Below, one piece after another: positions 54,427 to 63,031 of a DNA stretch of 64,000 bases. The position numbers and the translations under genes are program-made. The stretch is from CBDAUN01 sp965214615 (lineage in GTDB: Bacteria; Pseudomonadota; Gammaproteobacteria; Arenicellales; JAJDZL01), in NCBI GenBank assembly GCA_965214615.1, contig OZ243952.1:62001-126000 (forward strand). The letters are read 5' to 3'. The notes under the pieces are model-generated. The model had not been told where the DNA came from and ran no database searches. It saw only the letters and a list, made by a program, of their open reading frames with translations. Within the stretch, counting starts at the first letter, position 1. Each line of letters starts with the position of its first letter.

Positions 54427-54922
54427 GGCAAGAAAAGAAGGACAAAGGCGGCGGAGTGTATCGCCTAGATTGCACAGGGACTGGCAATTTTACCATAGCG
54501 CCGGCTGCGTTCAGACATCGCAAACTGCGCAGCAGCAATCCTCATATAGCGGTGTTCACTTGTTGATCATGTATATGGGGAGTGGAAAAAGGTGCTGGAA
54601 TGACGGCGACGAAGCCACGAAAGGCGCAGCTTCCATCGCGGTACGCGCAGACCATCTATCACACCGAGGAGTTCGCACCGACTGTCGAGCTGTCAATGCC
54701 TGCCGAATGGCTCCCTTTTTACTCTTATCGATGGGAATTCGGGTAAGTGGCACGGTAAAGTCGTGTGTTCCAAATCGCCGTGCGGCGTTTGCAACCCCCA
54801 ACGCAGAGTCACAGAGCGACTTGTGATTACAGATTTCCAATTCAGCATAAAACTATATCGCAATATGATATACTTCTATCAAGATTAACGGATTTGAGAT
54901 TGAAGAAATAAGGTGATGCCCG
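54427..54922. other. Intergenic left flank of the ATPase islet
   Basis: About 500 bases upstream of the ATPase gene with no well-supported gene. The last 90 bases are AT-rich and probably contain the ATPase promoter. A possible disrupted small coding frame at 54600-54830 is listed separately. I see no direct or inverted repeat shared with the right flank. Confidence 0.35.
54600..54746 (+). pseudogene. Possible small coding remnant, frame-disrupted
   Basis: An ATG at 54600 opens a 48-codon frame (KPRKAQLPSRYAQTIYH, then a segment ending WLPFYSYRWEFG) that stops at 54746. Dropping one G near 54740 would carry it on as GKWHGKVVCSKSPCGVCNPQ and further to about 54880, with a C-x(5)-C-x(2)-C pattern like a small metal-binding knuckle. 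The amino-acid composition looks more like protein than chance, but no family is recognised and the continuation runs into AT-rich DNA. Confidence 0.2.
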
Positions 54923-56314
54923 ATGGAAAAACTCAGCAAGCCCGAACTTGTCCGCCGTCTGAAACACTATATTCGTTTCAAGGACAAGAATGCGCCGCCG
55001 TATTTCGCCGGACGAAAAAAGGTGCTGTCGGATATCGAGGATGCGTGCGAGCTGAGCTGGGAGATGCACCGCACGAAAGGCGCCGGGCAGCCCGAAGCGA
55101 CGACCCGGGTGATCTACGGTGCCCCAGGCGCCGGCAAGACCTCGACACTGACGTATCTCAAAGACTGCTGGAAGGGTAAATCGTATGCCACGGCGGACGA
55201 AAGCGGAGCTGCGCGTCAGCAGCCTGCGCCCCGGGTGTATCTGCTCCAATCCGACTCCCCGCTGGATGATCCGGAGGATTTTTGCAGGAATCTTGCCAAC
55301 GTCCTTGCGCCGGGATCAGGCAGCGCATTGTTGGATGCTGTCAGCCGCACAGAACGGATGGGCACAGACCTGAATCTGGGAGTGATTACAGCCGAAGGCG
55401 AAACCGAGACGACGAGGCACTCGCCGGCTGCCGCGCTTGCGACTGTATTGAAGGCGGTACCGCCTGAGCAATGGACCGGTCCCTTGGTGATCGCTGTCGA
55501 CGAGACGCAGAATCTTGCGCAAACGCGCGACTGCTTTGCAGGAATGCTGTTCCGAGAACTGCATGCCAATCAGCACGATGCGCCGATCACCCTGGTGCTG
55601 GGCGGTCTGTCCGATTCGATAAAGCGGGCCGGCGAACTGGGTTTGACGCGTCTTTCAAAGGGCTGCGTACATTCGCTGGACCGGTTCGACGCCGAAGAGG
55701 TTGCAGAGCTGAAATTCGGGTTCTGCGCACATTTCGGATTGGACATCGGCTCGCGCGAGACCGAGTTTGATGCAATGCTCGCAGCCTGCGACGGCTGGCC
55801 GGCGCACCTGACCAATGGTCTGCATGCCTTTTGCCAGGTGTTTCTGGAGTGCGGCTGCGACATGGCCCGGGTCGACTTCGCCGAGGTCGAGCGGATCAGC
55901 ATGGCTGAACGGCATCAATACTACAACTACCGCATAAGCAAGGCAATGGGATTCTCGAACTACCTGCTCGCAGATGTGATGCGCCGGATTGACGGGCCTC
56001 GGCAGCGAGGAGAAGTGATGAATATCGTTGCAAGCTGTGCGAAGGCAGGCGAGGGTTCCGAGGATTTAAGGGATCAGTTGCATGACGGGATGACGGCGAG
56101 GGAGTTCTACGAGGACTTGACGCATCATGGAGCGCTGCAAGAGCGTGACGACGGTACGGTCGAGTGTCCGATACCGAGTTTCAGGCGATTCATACTTGAG
56201 ACCTATTCGAGGCCGACGGTCGAATCTCCTGAACCTGACGCGCCTGATACGGATCAAAGCATCCGGCACGAGCGCAGGCTGCCGCCGGCACATCCGGCCG
56301 GGGTTGTGCATTAG
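54923..56314 (+). CDS. AAA/STAND-type P-loop ATPase of unknown role
   Basis: A 463-residue cytoplasmic ATPase. Walker A is GAPGAGKT (residues 66-73), Walker B is LVIAVDETQN (Asp193-Glu194), and a sensor-like strand 'ITLVLGGLSDS' follows. The order resembles ORC/TniB-like AAA proteins, with a C-terminal helical domain and a final His/Pro-rich tail. No endonuclease or effector domain is fused. It is the first gene of an islet between mgtE and ptsI. A possible partner gene lies 141 bases downstream. Defence, plasmid-like partition and transposition-accessory roles are all possible; none is shown. Confidence 0.65.
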   Translation: MEKLSKPELVRRLKHYIRFKDKNAPPYFAGRKKVLSDIEDACELSWEMHRTKGAGQPEATTRVIYGAPGAGKTSTLTYLKDCWKGKSYATADESGAARQQPAPRVYLLQSDSPLDDPEDFCRNLANVLAPGSGSALLDAVSRTERMGTDLNLGVITAEGETETTRHSPAAALATVLKAVPPEQWTGPLVIAVDETQNLAQTRDCFAGMLFRELHANQHDAPITLVLGGLSDSIKRAGELGLTRLSKGCVHSLDRFDAEEVAELKFGFCAHFGLDIGSRETEFDAMLAACDGWPAHLTNGLHAFCQVFLECGCDMARVDFAEVERISMAERHQYYNYRISKAMGFSNYLLADVMRRIDGPRQRGEVMNIVASCAKAGEGSEDLRDQLHDGMTAREFYEDLTHHGALQERDDGTVECPIPSFRRFILETYSRPTVESPEPDAPDTDQSIRHERRLPPAHPAGVVH

Positions 56315-56455
56315 AATTCCTGTACCAGCGCCTCAGCGCAAGTTCGTCTTAATGCCGTTGCATTTCAATTTCATTTCACATCGAAATCAACTGCAGGCGC
56401 CAGAACACAAACCGAGTCGTCCGAATCCTGTCTATAGCATCAATAGGAAAGAGCC

Positions 56456-57262
56456 ATGAAAAAGGACCAAATAGCCGCTGAGTTGGCTCAGCTTAACAAA
56501 ACGGTTGCCGAACTATCCGGTTCAGTAGCGGAATTTAACGACAGAATGGACCACGTCGAGGGGAAGTTGAAGAAGTTGCTTGATAGGGACAGCGAGCAAT
56601 TTGACAAGTCCAGCGCCGATCGAAACTCACCGCTGTCGGTACATAGCGAGGTTGACGACCTAACTTCCATGGCAACCGAGGAATCATTCGAGGAGTTCTG
56701 CGAGCAAATCAAATTGCGCGAACAACCCTATGGGGCATTTGTCGATTTCGTATATCGATTTTCAGCAGCGGATTCTATCGTGCGCGAACTGGATGCAGAA
56801 TTTCAAGGAGAAGTGAGGCTATACAGCGTTCTTTGCCGCAACGATGATGTCGAAATGGACCTGCATATCCAATGCTGGGCAGTTAACGAATCCACTGATC
56901 CAGCAGAAGTATTCATATTCGAATTTATCCGCTGCATTGATTCTGACGCAATTGAGACAGTTCGCCGTAAGACCCGTGATTTTCGCAGATATCTTCCAGA
57001 TTACCAGTCAAGCCCGATTTATCCATTTTTTGTTTTCCAGCCCGTCAGCTATCTTCCCTCCGGCGATGAGCAATTGGCGTGGAAATCTGGAATTCACGTG
57101 ATTCACGTCGACAGACTGAACCAGGGCATTCATGGAATCGGTACATCGCCACAAGGCTTCCGGCACGAATACTCGCAAGGCTTGGCGCATCCGCTGTCAG
57201 ACCCTCCGCCATTTTTCGTCAAGCAGCTTCAACGGGCAAATCGTCAAGAGGCTGCCGGCTGA
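56456..57262 (+). CDS. Coiled-coil protein with a degenerate PD-(D/E)XK-like C-terminal domain
   Basis: A 268-residue protein. Residues 5-50 are a coiled coil (LNKTVAELSGSVAEFNDRMD). The C-terminal half resembles DUF3782/PD-(D/E)XK-like proteins: 'DDVEMDLHIQCWAV' (Glu133, Asp135), a strand EVFIFEFIRC with Glu156, the helix 'DSDAIETVRRKTRDFRRYLP' and the terminal strand pair 'YPFFVFQPVSYL' and SGIHVIHVDR. The Lys expected two residues after the second acid is missing (F-E-F-I), so nuclease activity is doubtful. The ATG is preceded by 'GGAAAGAGCC'. It lies after the ATPase in the same direction. Confidence 0.5.
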   Translation: MKKDQIAAELAQLNKTVAELSGSVAEFNDRMDHVEGKLKKLLDRDSEQFDKSSADRNSPLSVHSEVDDLTSMATEESFEEFCEQIKLREQPYGAFVDFVYRFSAADSIVRELDAEFQGEVRLYSVLCRNDDVEMDLHIQCWAVNESTDPAEVFIFEFIRCIDSDAIETVRRKTRDFRRYLPDYQSSPIYPFFVFQPVSYLPSGDEQLAWKSGIHVIHVDRLNQGIHGIGTSPQGFRHEYSQGLAHPLSDPPPFFVKQLQRANRQEAAG

Positions 57263-57809
57263 TCCGCACATTGTACGGGACACTGATATATGAATGGCGA
57301 TGAGCTTTCATTGAGTGAATTTCCCCCTCCGCAATCACCCCATGCTCGCGTCAGCTTCTGCGCGCTACGCTGTATTCAAACAGACCATAAGCAGCCGCGC
57401 CGGCGCTAAGCACGGCATCTCCTAGTGACAGCAAGAGCAGGCACGACAAGTAGCGGTTCGAGAGCTACTTCAGCGGGCGTTTCAGCGGGAACATTCACTG
57501 ACTCGGAGTTGTAATTTGCCGCTGCGTCGAATTGGCATTTTCCGGGAAGAAACACACTGGCCGCAATTGATCAAGCGGCGAATCAAATTGGCTTTTGCAT
57601 GCGAACTTAGAAAATTCGCAACTTTCGAGCAACAGCTCACGCATTCATCAAAATTAAAGACCGCAGCAACGAAAATTCCTTCATACAGTCATTCAGCTAG
57701 GCAAATTGCCAAGATTTTCAAATACAGCTGGCCGAATCAGCGCTTTGCAGTTCACACGCGCCATTGCATTCGGCAGCTGCCGAGCGAAGAGACTGTCTGC
57801 TGACCGGTA
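57263..57809. other. Intergenic right flank of the ATPase islet
   Basis: About 550 bases between the coiled-coil gene and the stop of ptsI. A plus-strand frame at 57516-57803 encodes a basic, Arg/Lys/His-rich 95-residue product without domains and is probably not a gene. No attachment-site-like repeat or tRNA is seen. Confidence 0.35.
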
Positions 57810-59576
57810 CTAGCGCGCCGCACGCAAGCTCTCAGCTACAGCCGGATCGTCGTTGAGCTGCTCCAGCAAGGCGCGCCTGCGCAGCGATTCAGGCTCGATC
57901 AAAATCTCCCCCGCCAATTCGGCCACCCGGTCAATCCGGCTACCCCGGATCAAATGCTTGATTTCCGGCAAAATCGACGGACTGATGCTGAATTCCCGAA
58001 GACCCATGCCAAGCAGCAGACGCGTGTACGCAGGATCCCCTGCCATCTCGCCGCACATTGACACAGGCGTTGAAGTGCGAACGCCGGCATCGATCGTGTT
58101 CTTGATCAGCCGCAGCACCGAAAGATTCATCGGATCATACAAATGGTTCACTTCGTCATCGATTCTGTCGATCGCCAAGGTGTACTGAATCAAATCGTTG
58201 GTGCCGATTGACAAAAAATCCAAATGCTGAGCAAAAAGATCCGCCGAAATCGCAGCCGCCGGAACTTCGATCATCCCTCCGATCGGCATGTCGGGATTAA
58301 ACTCGGCTCCTTGCGCTTCCAGCTCCAGCTTGACGTCGTGCACAATCGCCTGCACCTGCCGCAATTCGTCAATCGACGACAGCATCGGAATCATGCACCG
58401 CACGTTGCCAAATGCCGAAGACCGGTAGATCGCACGCATTTGCGGACGAAACAGTTCCGGCTGCTGAAGGCAAAGCCGAACAGCGCGTATTCCGAGCGCA
58501 GGATTGGTCGCGACCCTTCCTTGCTCGCGGCCTCCGTCAACCTGCTTGTCGGCACCGAGATCAAGCGTGCGAATCGTCACCTGGTCAAGGGTTCTGGCGG
58601 CATCCGCATACGCCTCGAACTGTTCTTCCTCGTCCGGCAGCGTTGCCCGGTTCATGAACAGGAACTCGGTGCGGTACAGTCCTACACCCGAGGCGCCGCA
58701 GCTTGCGGCCTGTTCGATGTCGGCTGGCAGATCGACATTCGCCAGCAAGGTAATTTCACGCCCGTCGGCAGTCGCAGGGCGAAGATGAACCAGCGACACC
58801 AACATTTTCTGGCGTCTTTCATACTCTCTCTGGCGACGATGCAGCTTGTCCAGCATCTGCTCGCTGGGATCAACAATCACCGTGCCCGCGGTCGCGTCGA
58901 TCGCAACCGTGGCGCCGGATGGAATCCGGCTGATCTGGCCATGCATACCAACAGCCGCAGGAATATGCAGGCTGTGGGCAAGAATCGCAAGATGCGACAC
59001 CGGACTGCCAAGATCGGTGACAAAGCCGCCCATCCTGAAATTCTTGAACCGCACCATGTCGGCCGGAGATAGGTCGTGGGCGATCAGGATATAGCCGTCG
59101 ATATCCCCTGGATCCGGACCCTGCCCAATCGCGGTTTCGCCGCCCGGCAGATGACGCACGATTTGACTGATGATCTGACTGACATCGTCTTTCTTGGCAC
59201 GCAAGTACGGATCCTCAATGCGCTCGAACACATCGACGATCTGATCGCGGTATTCCAAAAGCGCGGCTTCGGCACTGCAATTGCGCTCTCGAATAATGCC
59301 GACCGCAGCCTGTTTCAGCGACGGGTCGGAAATCATCAGAATATGCGCATCCAGAAATGCAGCCAGTTCCTGCCTTTCGCCGGCCAGCGATGCTGTTTTG
59401 ACCTGCCGCAGGTCCTGAGCCGCAGCGACCAGCGCGCATTCCAGGTCGCGGACTTCTGCGTCAACGTCCTTGGCCGGCCTTGCCCCGCGCGGCGCATCGC
59501 CGCCCTCGCGGCTTAGTACGTAGGCAGGCCCGATCGCGATTCCGCCTCCGACGCCCGAACCGTGCAGCGTCTGCAT
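57810..59576 (-). CDS. ptsI: Phosphoenolpyruvate-protein phosphotransferase (enzyme I)
   Basis: A 588-residue enzyme I that takes phosphate from PEP and passes it to HPr. The start is the ATG at 59576, which overlaps the ptsH stop by one base (TAATG). The phospho-His is His195 in DLGSPVSHLAILAHSLH. The PEP-binding part has MNRATLPDEEEQFEAY, SIGTNDLIQYTLAIDR and MCGEMAGDP with the catalytic Cys. No GAF domain precedes it, so it is the plain EI form, not the GAF-containing PtsP. Confidence 0.92.
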   Translation of the reverse strand: MQTLHGSGVGGGIAIGPAYVLSREGGDAPRGARPAKDVDAEVRDLECALVAAAQDLRQVKTASLAGERQELAAFLDAHILMISDPSLKQAAVGIIRERNCSAEAALLEYRDQIVDVFERIEDPYLRAKKDDVSQIISQIVRHLPGGETAIGQGPDPGDIDGYILIAHDLSPADMVRFKNFRMGGFVTDLGSPVSHLAILAHSLHIPAAVGMHGQISRIPSGATVAIDATAGTVIVDPSEQMLDKLHRRQREYERRQKMLVSLVHLRPATADGREITLLANVDLPADIEQAASCGASGVGLYRTEFLFMNRATLPDEEEQFEAYADAARTLDQVTIRTLDLGADKQVDGGREQGRVATNPALGIRAVRLCLQQPELFRPQMRAIYRSSAFGNVRCMIPMLSSIDELRQVQAIVHDVKLELEAQGAEFNPDMPIGGMIEVPAAAISADLFAQHLDFLSIGTNDLIQYTLAIDRIDDEVNHLYDPMNLSVLRLIKNTIDAGVRTSTPVSMCGEMAGDPAYTRLLLGMGLREFSISPSILPEIKHLIRGSRIDRVAELAGEILIEPESLRRRALLEQLNDDPAVAESLRAAR

Positions 59577-59845
59577 TACTCCGATTCTCCGAACCGGCCG
59601 GCGAACAATGAGACGATTGCCGAACACGATTCGGCCTCGTCGGGCCCTTCAACCGTCAATTCCAGAACCGTCCCCTGAGTCGCTGCAAGCATGAGCAACC
59701 CCATAATTCCCTTGGCATCGGCGCTTCGCCCGTCCTTGAGCAAGCTGATCCGGCTTTCAAATCCTGAAGCAACGCGAACCAGCTCGGCAGCGGCGCGGGT
59801 ATGCAATCCAAGCTTGTTCAGGACTTCGACATGCACAGTCTGCAT
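59576..59845 (-). CDS. ptsH: HPr-type phosphocarrier protein lacking the regulatory Ser46
   Basis: An 89-residue phosphocarrier. The active His15 is in KLGLHTRAAAEL, so transfer from enzyme I should work. At position 46, where HPr kinase phosphorylates Ser, the sequence reads AKGIMGLLMLAA, with Gly46. That removes the HprK target, and hprK is also absent from the surrounding locus. It lies 3 bases after rapZ and overlaps ptsI by one base. Confidence 0.92.
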   Translation of the reverse strand: MQTVHVEVLNKLGLHTRAAAELVRVASGFESRISLLKDGRSADAKGIMGLLMLAATQGTVLELTVEGPDEAESCSAIVSLFAGRFGESE

Positions 59846-59848
59846 CGC

Positions 59849-60715
59849 TCAATCCAATTCGCTGTGACGCTTTTGAACCGACAATTCGCGCTGCGTAAAG
59901 CGGCTCGCCAGCTGTTCGACAACATACACCGATCGATGCCGTCCGCCGGTGCAGCCGATTGCAACCGTAAGATAGGTTCTCCCGGTCTCGCGAAATGAGC
60001 CGAGCCATTCGCTGATAAACGAGTCGATACGGTCAATCATCATCGTCACTTTCGGCTTACCCGAAAGATAGTCGGCAATTGGTGACTGAGTACCGTTGTA
60101 GCTTCGAAGCTGGGAAATCCAGTAGGGATTCGGAAGGCAGCGCACATCGAACACAAAGTCGGCATCGAGCGGCATGCCGTGCTTATAGGCGAACGACTTG
60201 AACTGCAACGACGGCTCTCCTGTCGACGCGTCTGCGTCTGCCGCATACTCCTGTATCAGCGAGCGCAGGCCGTGCGGCGAGATGTGTGTGGTTTCAAAGT
60301 GCTTTTCAGCACGGCTTACCAGCGGTTCAAGCAACGCCTTTTCCTGCTGGATCGCCTCGATCAGGGACACCGAATCGCTCATCAGGGGGTGCGTGCGACG
60401 GGTTTCTGCAAACCGCTGCATCAGCACCTGCTCTTCGGCATCCAGAAAGATGAACTCGTACGAAAGGCCGATCTGATCGAAATATTTCAGATGCTCGTCC
60501 AGCGCATCGAGGAATCTGTGATTGCGCGAATCGATGCTTACCGCAGTACTGGCGATGCCGTGCTCGTCGACCTGATCTGCGAAACTTGAAAGAAGCGCAA
60601 TGGGCAGATTGTCAACGCAGTAGTAGCCGACATCCTCCAGTGCGTGAAGCGCAACACTCTTGCCCGAACCGGACAGCCCGCTTATCAGCTTGAGCCTGTG
60701 AGTTTTAGCGCTCAT
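59849..60715 (-). CDS. rapZ: RNase adapter protein RapZ
   Basis: A 288-residue P-loop protein that binds sRNAs and directs RNase E in enterobacteria. Walker A is GLSGSGKS (residues 13-20). The second nucleotide-site motif is 'FIFLDAEEQVLMQRFAETRR', and the C-terminal RNA-binding half ends 'VAIGCTGGRHRSVYVVEQLA'. Its place between ptsN and ptsH is conserved. No IIA-Man (ptsM) gene follows it here. Confidence 0.92.
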   Translation of the reverse strand: MSAKTHRLKLISGLSGSGKSVALHALEDVGYYCVDNLPIALLSSFADQVDEHGIASTAVSIDSRNHRFLDALDEHLKYFDQIGLSYEFIFLDAEEQVLMQRFAETRRTHPLMSDSVSLIEAIQQEKALLEPLVSRAEKHFETTHISPHGLRSLIQEYAADADASTGEPSLQFKSFAYKHGMPLDADFVFDVRCLPNPYWISQLRSYNGTQSPIADYLSGKPKVTMMIDRIDSFISEWLGSFRETGRTYLTVAIGCTGGRHRSVYVVEQLASRFTQRELSVQKRHSELD

Positions 60716-60763
60716 CGCCGGCTCGCAGGGCCCACGGCATCCGAACCGCCCGTGCGCCGAACC

Positions 60764-61282
60764 CTAGGACTGTTCATTGTCGCACTCCGTCAAAACTTGA
60801 TGAATCCCAATCGCATCCGACGCATCCAGCACTCTTTGGCGCAGGTCGGCAGTCTCGAAACTGCGCGCCAGGCGCCCGACAAGCCGCATATGGACGTCAG
60901 CGCAATTCCCCGGCACCAGCAGGCCGCAGGCGATATCGATTTCGTCATCGTCGATGCCGCCGAACCCGACCGGCCTGGTCAGTCGAACCAGTGCGCCGAT
61001 CGGACACGGCAGATCGTGCAGGCGGCCATGCGGCAGCGCGATGCCATTGCCGACACAGGTGCTGCCCAGCCGCTCACGCTCTGCAAGTACGCGATATACC
61101 GTTTTTTTTTCTATCTCGTATTCGTGGCCCCTAGTGAGCAGATGCGCAAGAATTTCCAGCACGCGCTTAGCACCCGCCGCCTCGGCACAAACTTGAATTC
61201 GATCAGCATGAAATACTGTCGCCAGCCGCACCGAACTTTCGTCCGCTGCAGCGGCGGGCTGATTTCCGGCGCTGTCACTCAT
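60764..61282 (-). CDS. ptsN: Nitrogen-PTS IIA component
   Basis: A 172-residue IIA-Ntr protein. The phospho-His is His85 in NGIALPHGRLHD, preceded by 'ERERLGSTCVGNG'. The N-terminal 15 residues are Ala/Ser-rich and extra. It receives phosphate through the EI-HPr relay and acts as a regulator, for example of K uptake, in the family. Its ATG overlaps the hpf stop by 8 bases, and rapZ starts 48 bases after it. Confidence 0.9.
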   Translation of the reverse strand: MSDSAGNQPAAAADESSVRLATVFHADRIQVCAEAAGAKRVLEILAHLLTRGHEYEIEKKTVYRVLAERERLGSTCVGNGIALPHGRLHDLPCPIGALVRLTRPVGFGGIDDDEIDIACGLLVPGNCADVHMRLVGRLARSFETADLRQRVLDASDAIGIHQVLTECDNEQS

Positions 61283-61598
61283 GTTTCGCGTTCTTAGATC
61301 CGGGGTGCCTGACTCGGTCTGTAGACCGTTCCTTGTGCTTCATAATTTGCCGATCCAGCTTGTGCGACAGGGAATCGACAGCTGAGTATACGTCCTGAGC
61401 CTCGGATTTTGCATGGATCGCGATCTTGCGGCCGCGGATTGTCGCTTCGGCCAGCCAGGATGCTTTCATTTTCTGCAGAATTACGTCTGTGGTTGTCGGA
61501 TGCTGAAAGTGATTTTCAATCTTCTTCAGCCTGCGGTTGACGTGGCTTCGCATGGAATCTGTGACATGCGCGTGATGGCCTGTGATTTGAACTTCCAT
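61275..61598 (-). CDS. hpf: Ribosome hibernation-promoting factor (short form)
   Basis: A 107-residue protein that binds idle ribosomes and promotes 100S dimers. The start at 61598 is set by AGGAG 7 bases upstream. The family pattern is 'VQITGHHAHVTDSMRSHVNR' followed by 'WLAEATIRGRKIAIHAKSEA' and a short C-terminus, so it is the short HPF/YfiA type. It sits 13 bases after rpoN. Confidence 0.92.
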   Translation of the reverse strand: MEVQITGHHAHVTDSMRSHVNRRLKKIENHFQHPTTTDVILQKMKASWLAEATIRGRKIAIHAKSEAQDVYSAVDSLSHKLDRQIMKHKERSTDRVRHPGSKNAKHE

Positions 61599-61611
61599 TA
61601 TTTTTCTCCTA

Positions 61612-62988
61612 TTAGGCTGTTGCTGTGATTCGGCGCTGACGCTTCGGCGGTATTCCCAAGTCGGTGCGATATTTGGCGACGGTGCGCCGGGCGACATGCA
61701 GCCCCTCGTCGCGCAGCAGGTCGGACATTTTCTGATCGCTAAGCGGCGAAGACCGGCTTTCGCTTCCGACCAATGCGCCAATGCGCTGCTTGATCGCCAA
61801 TGCAGACTCGCCGTCGCCTGCATCGTTTCGCAATTTCGGTGGGAAAAAGTACTTCAGCGCATAGGTGCCGCGCGGAGTCATCATAAACTTGCCGGCGCAT
61901 GCCCGGCTCACTGTTGACTCGCTGAGGTTCAATGTGTCGGCGATTTCACTGAGTGTCAAGGGACGCATGGAGCGTTCTCCATGTTCCAAAAATTGTTCCT
62001 GGCGCCTGACTACTTCGCGCGCCACGCGCAACAGCGTCACGTGCCTTCTATTCAGATTATCCAACAAAACGCCTGCGGCTTGAAGACATTTTTCAAGATA
62101 CGCGTTGCTCCGGCTTCGCGAACCCTTGTCGATCATGGACCGGTACTCGCTGGAAATACGCAATTTCGGCAGAATGCCGTCGTTCAGATGTGTCTGCCAG
62201 CCCGTCTCTCCCTTTGACACCACTATGTCCGGCACCAGCGCCGCTGCCGGGGTTCCGAAGCCGTTGCCGGGATTCGGATTGAGACTTCGGATCATCTCGA
62301 TCGCCGAATCAAGTTCGCGGTGCGAAATGTTCATCTGCTCGGCAATGTGTTCGTACTGCTCATGCGCGAGCGCCTGCATATGGCTTTCAATCAGCTCTGA
62401 CGCCGCGTCGCAAACCGCTTGCGGCGCATCGCAGCGGCCGATCTGAAGCGCCAGGCATTCGCGCAGGTCCCGCGCCGCCACACCGCAAGGCTCGCATTGC
62501 TGAATGATTCCGATCACCTCCTCGACCGTCTCCTCGTCCGCACCCGCCGCGGCCGGAAGGGCGCTGAGAACGTCTTGCACTGTTGCGTTCAAATAGCCGC
62601 GATCGTCGATCGCCGAAACGATCACATGCGCGATCGGACGCTGCGCGTCGTTCAGCGCGGCCAGCGCCAGTTGATCCTTGACGTGGTCGCGAATCGTCAC
62701 ATGCTGCGACATCGCCAAGGCGGCATCGGTCCAGTCATCGTCGACAATTGCGCCGCTGCTGCCATCCGGGGGGTATTCGAAGTCTTGCGGCGCGGATGAC
62801 ATTTCCGCCTGCGCAGCGTCGCCGGCGTCCGGGCGCTCGGATTCTTCCAGCAGCGGGTTTGACTCCAGAGCATCGCGCAGCTCAAGGTTCAATTCCGAGA
62901 CAGGCTTTTGAAGCAGGCGCAATGCGACAGCGAAGCGCGCATTGAACGAAAGACTCTGGCGCTGGCGCATCGACATGCGCTGCTTCAT
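61612..62988 (-). CDS. rpoN: RNA polymerase sigma-54 factor
   Basis: A 458-residue sigma-N factor. It has the Gln/Leu-rich activator region I ('MRQRQSLSFNARFAVALRLL'), an acidic linker, the core-binding domain, the HTH 'LTLSEIADTLNLSESTVSRA' and the RpoN box ARRTVAKYR close to the C-terminus. No bacterial enhancer-binding protein is in the window. Met1, Met5 and Met7 are possible starts. Confidence 0.95.
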   Translation of the reverse strand: MKQRMSMRQRQSLSFNARFAVALRLLQKPVSELNLELRDALESNPLLEESERPDAGDAAQAEMSSAPQDFEYPPDGSSGAIVDDDWTDAALAMSQHVTIRDHVKDQLALAALNDAQRPIAHVIVSAIDDRGYLNATVQDVLSALPAAAGADEETVEEVIGIIQQCEPCGVAARDLRECLALQIGRCDAPQAVCDAASELIESHMQALAHEQYEHIAEQMNISHRELDSAIEMIRSLNPNPGNGFGTPAAALVPDIVVSKGETGWQTHLNDGILPKLRISSEYRSMIDKGSRSRSNAYLEKCLQAAGVLLDNLNRRHVTLLRVAREVVRRQEQFLEHGERSMRPLTLSEIADTLNLSESTVSRACAGKFMMTPRGTYALKYFFPPKLRNDAGDGESALAIKQRIGALVGSESRSSPLSDQKMSDLLRDEGLHVARRTVAKYRTDLGIPPKRQRRITATA

Positions 62989-63031
62989 CGGGCCAGCCCC
63001 TATTGAGTCGCCAATCCGATAGCGCCGAAAC

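Noticed and set aside
57516..57803. A 95-codon plus-strand frame before ptsI
   Set aside because: Basic composition without domain or start signal; it looks like a chance frame in a gene-poor flank.
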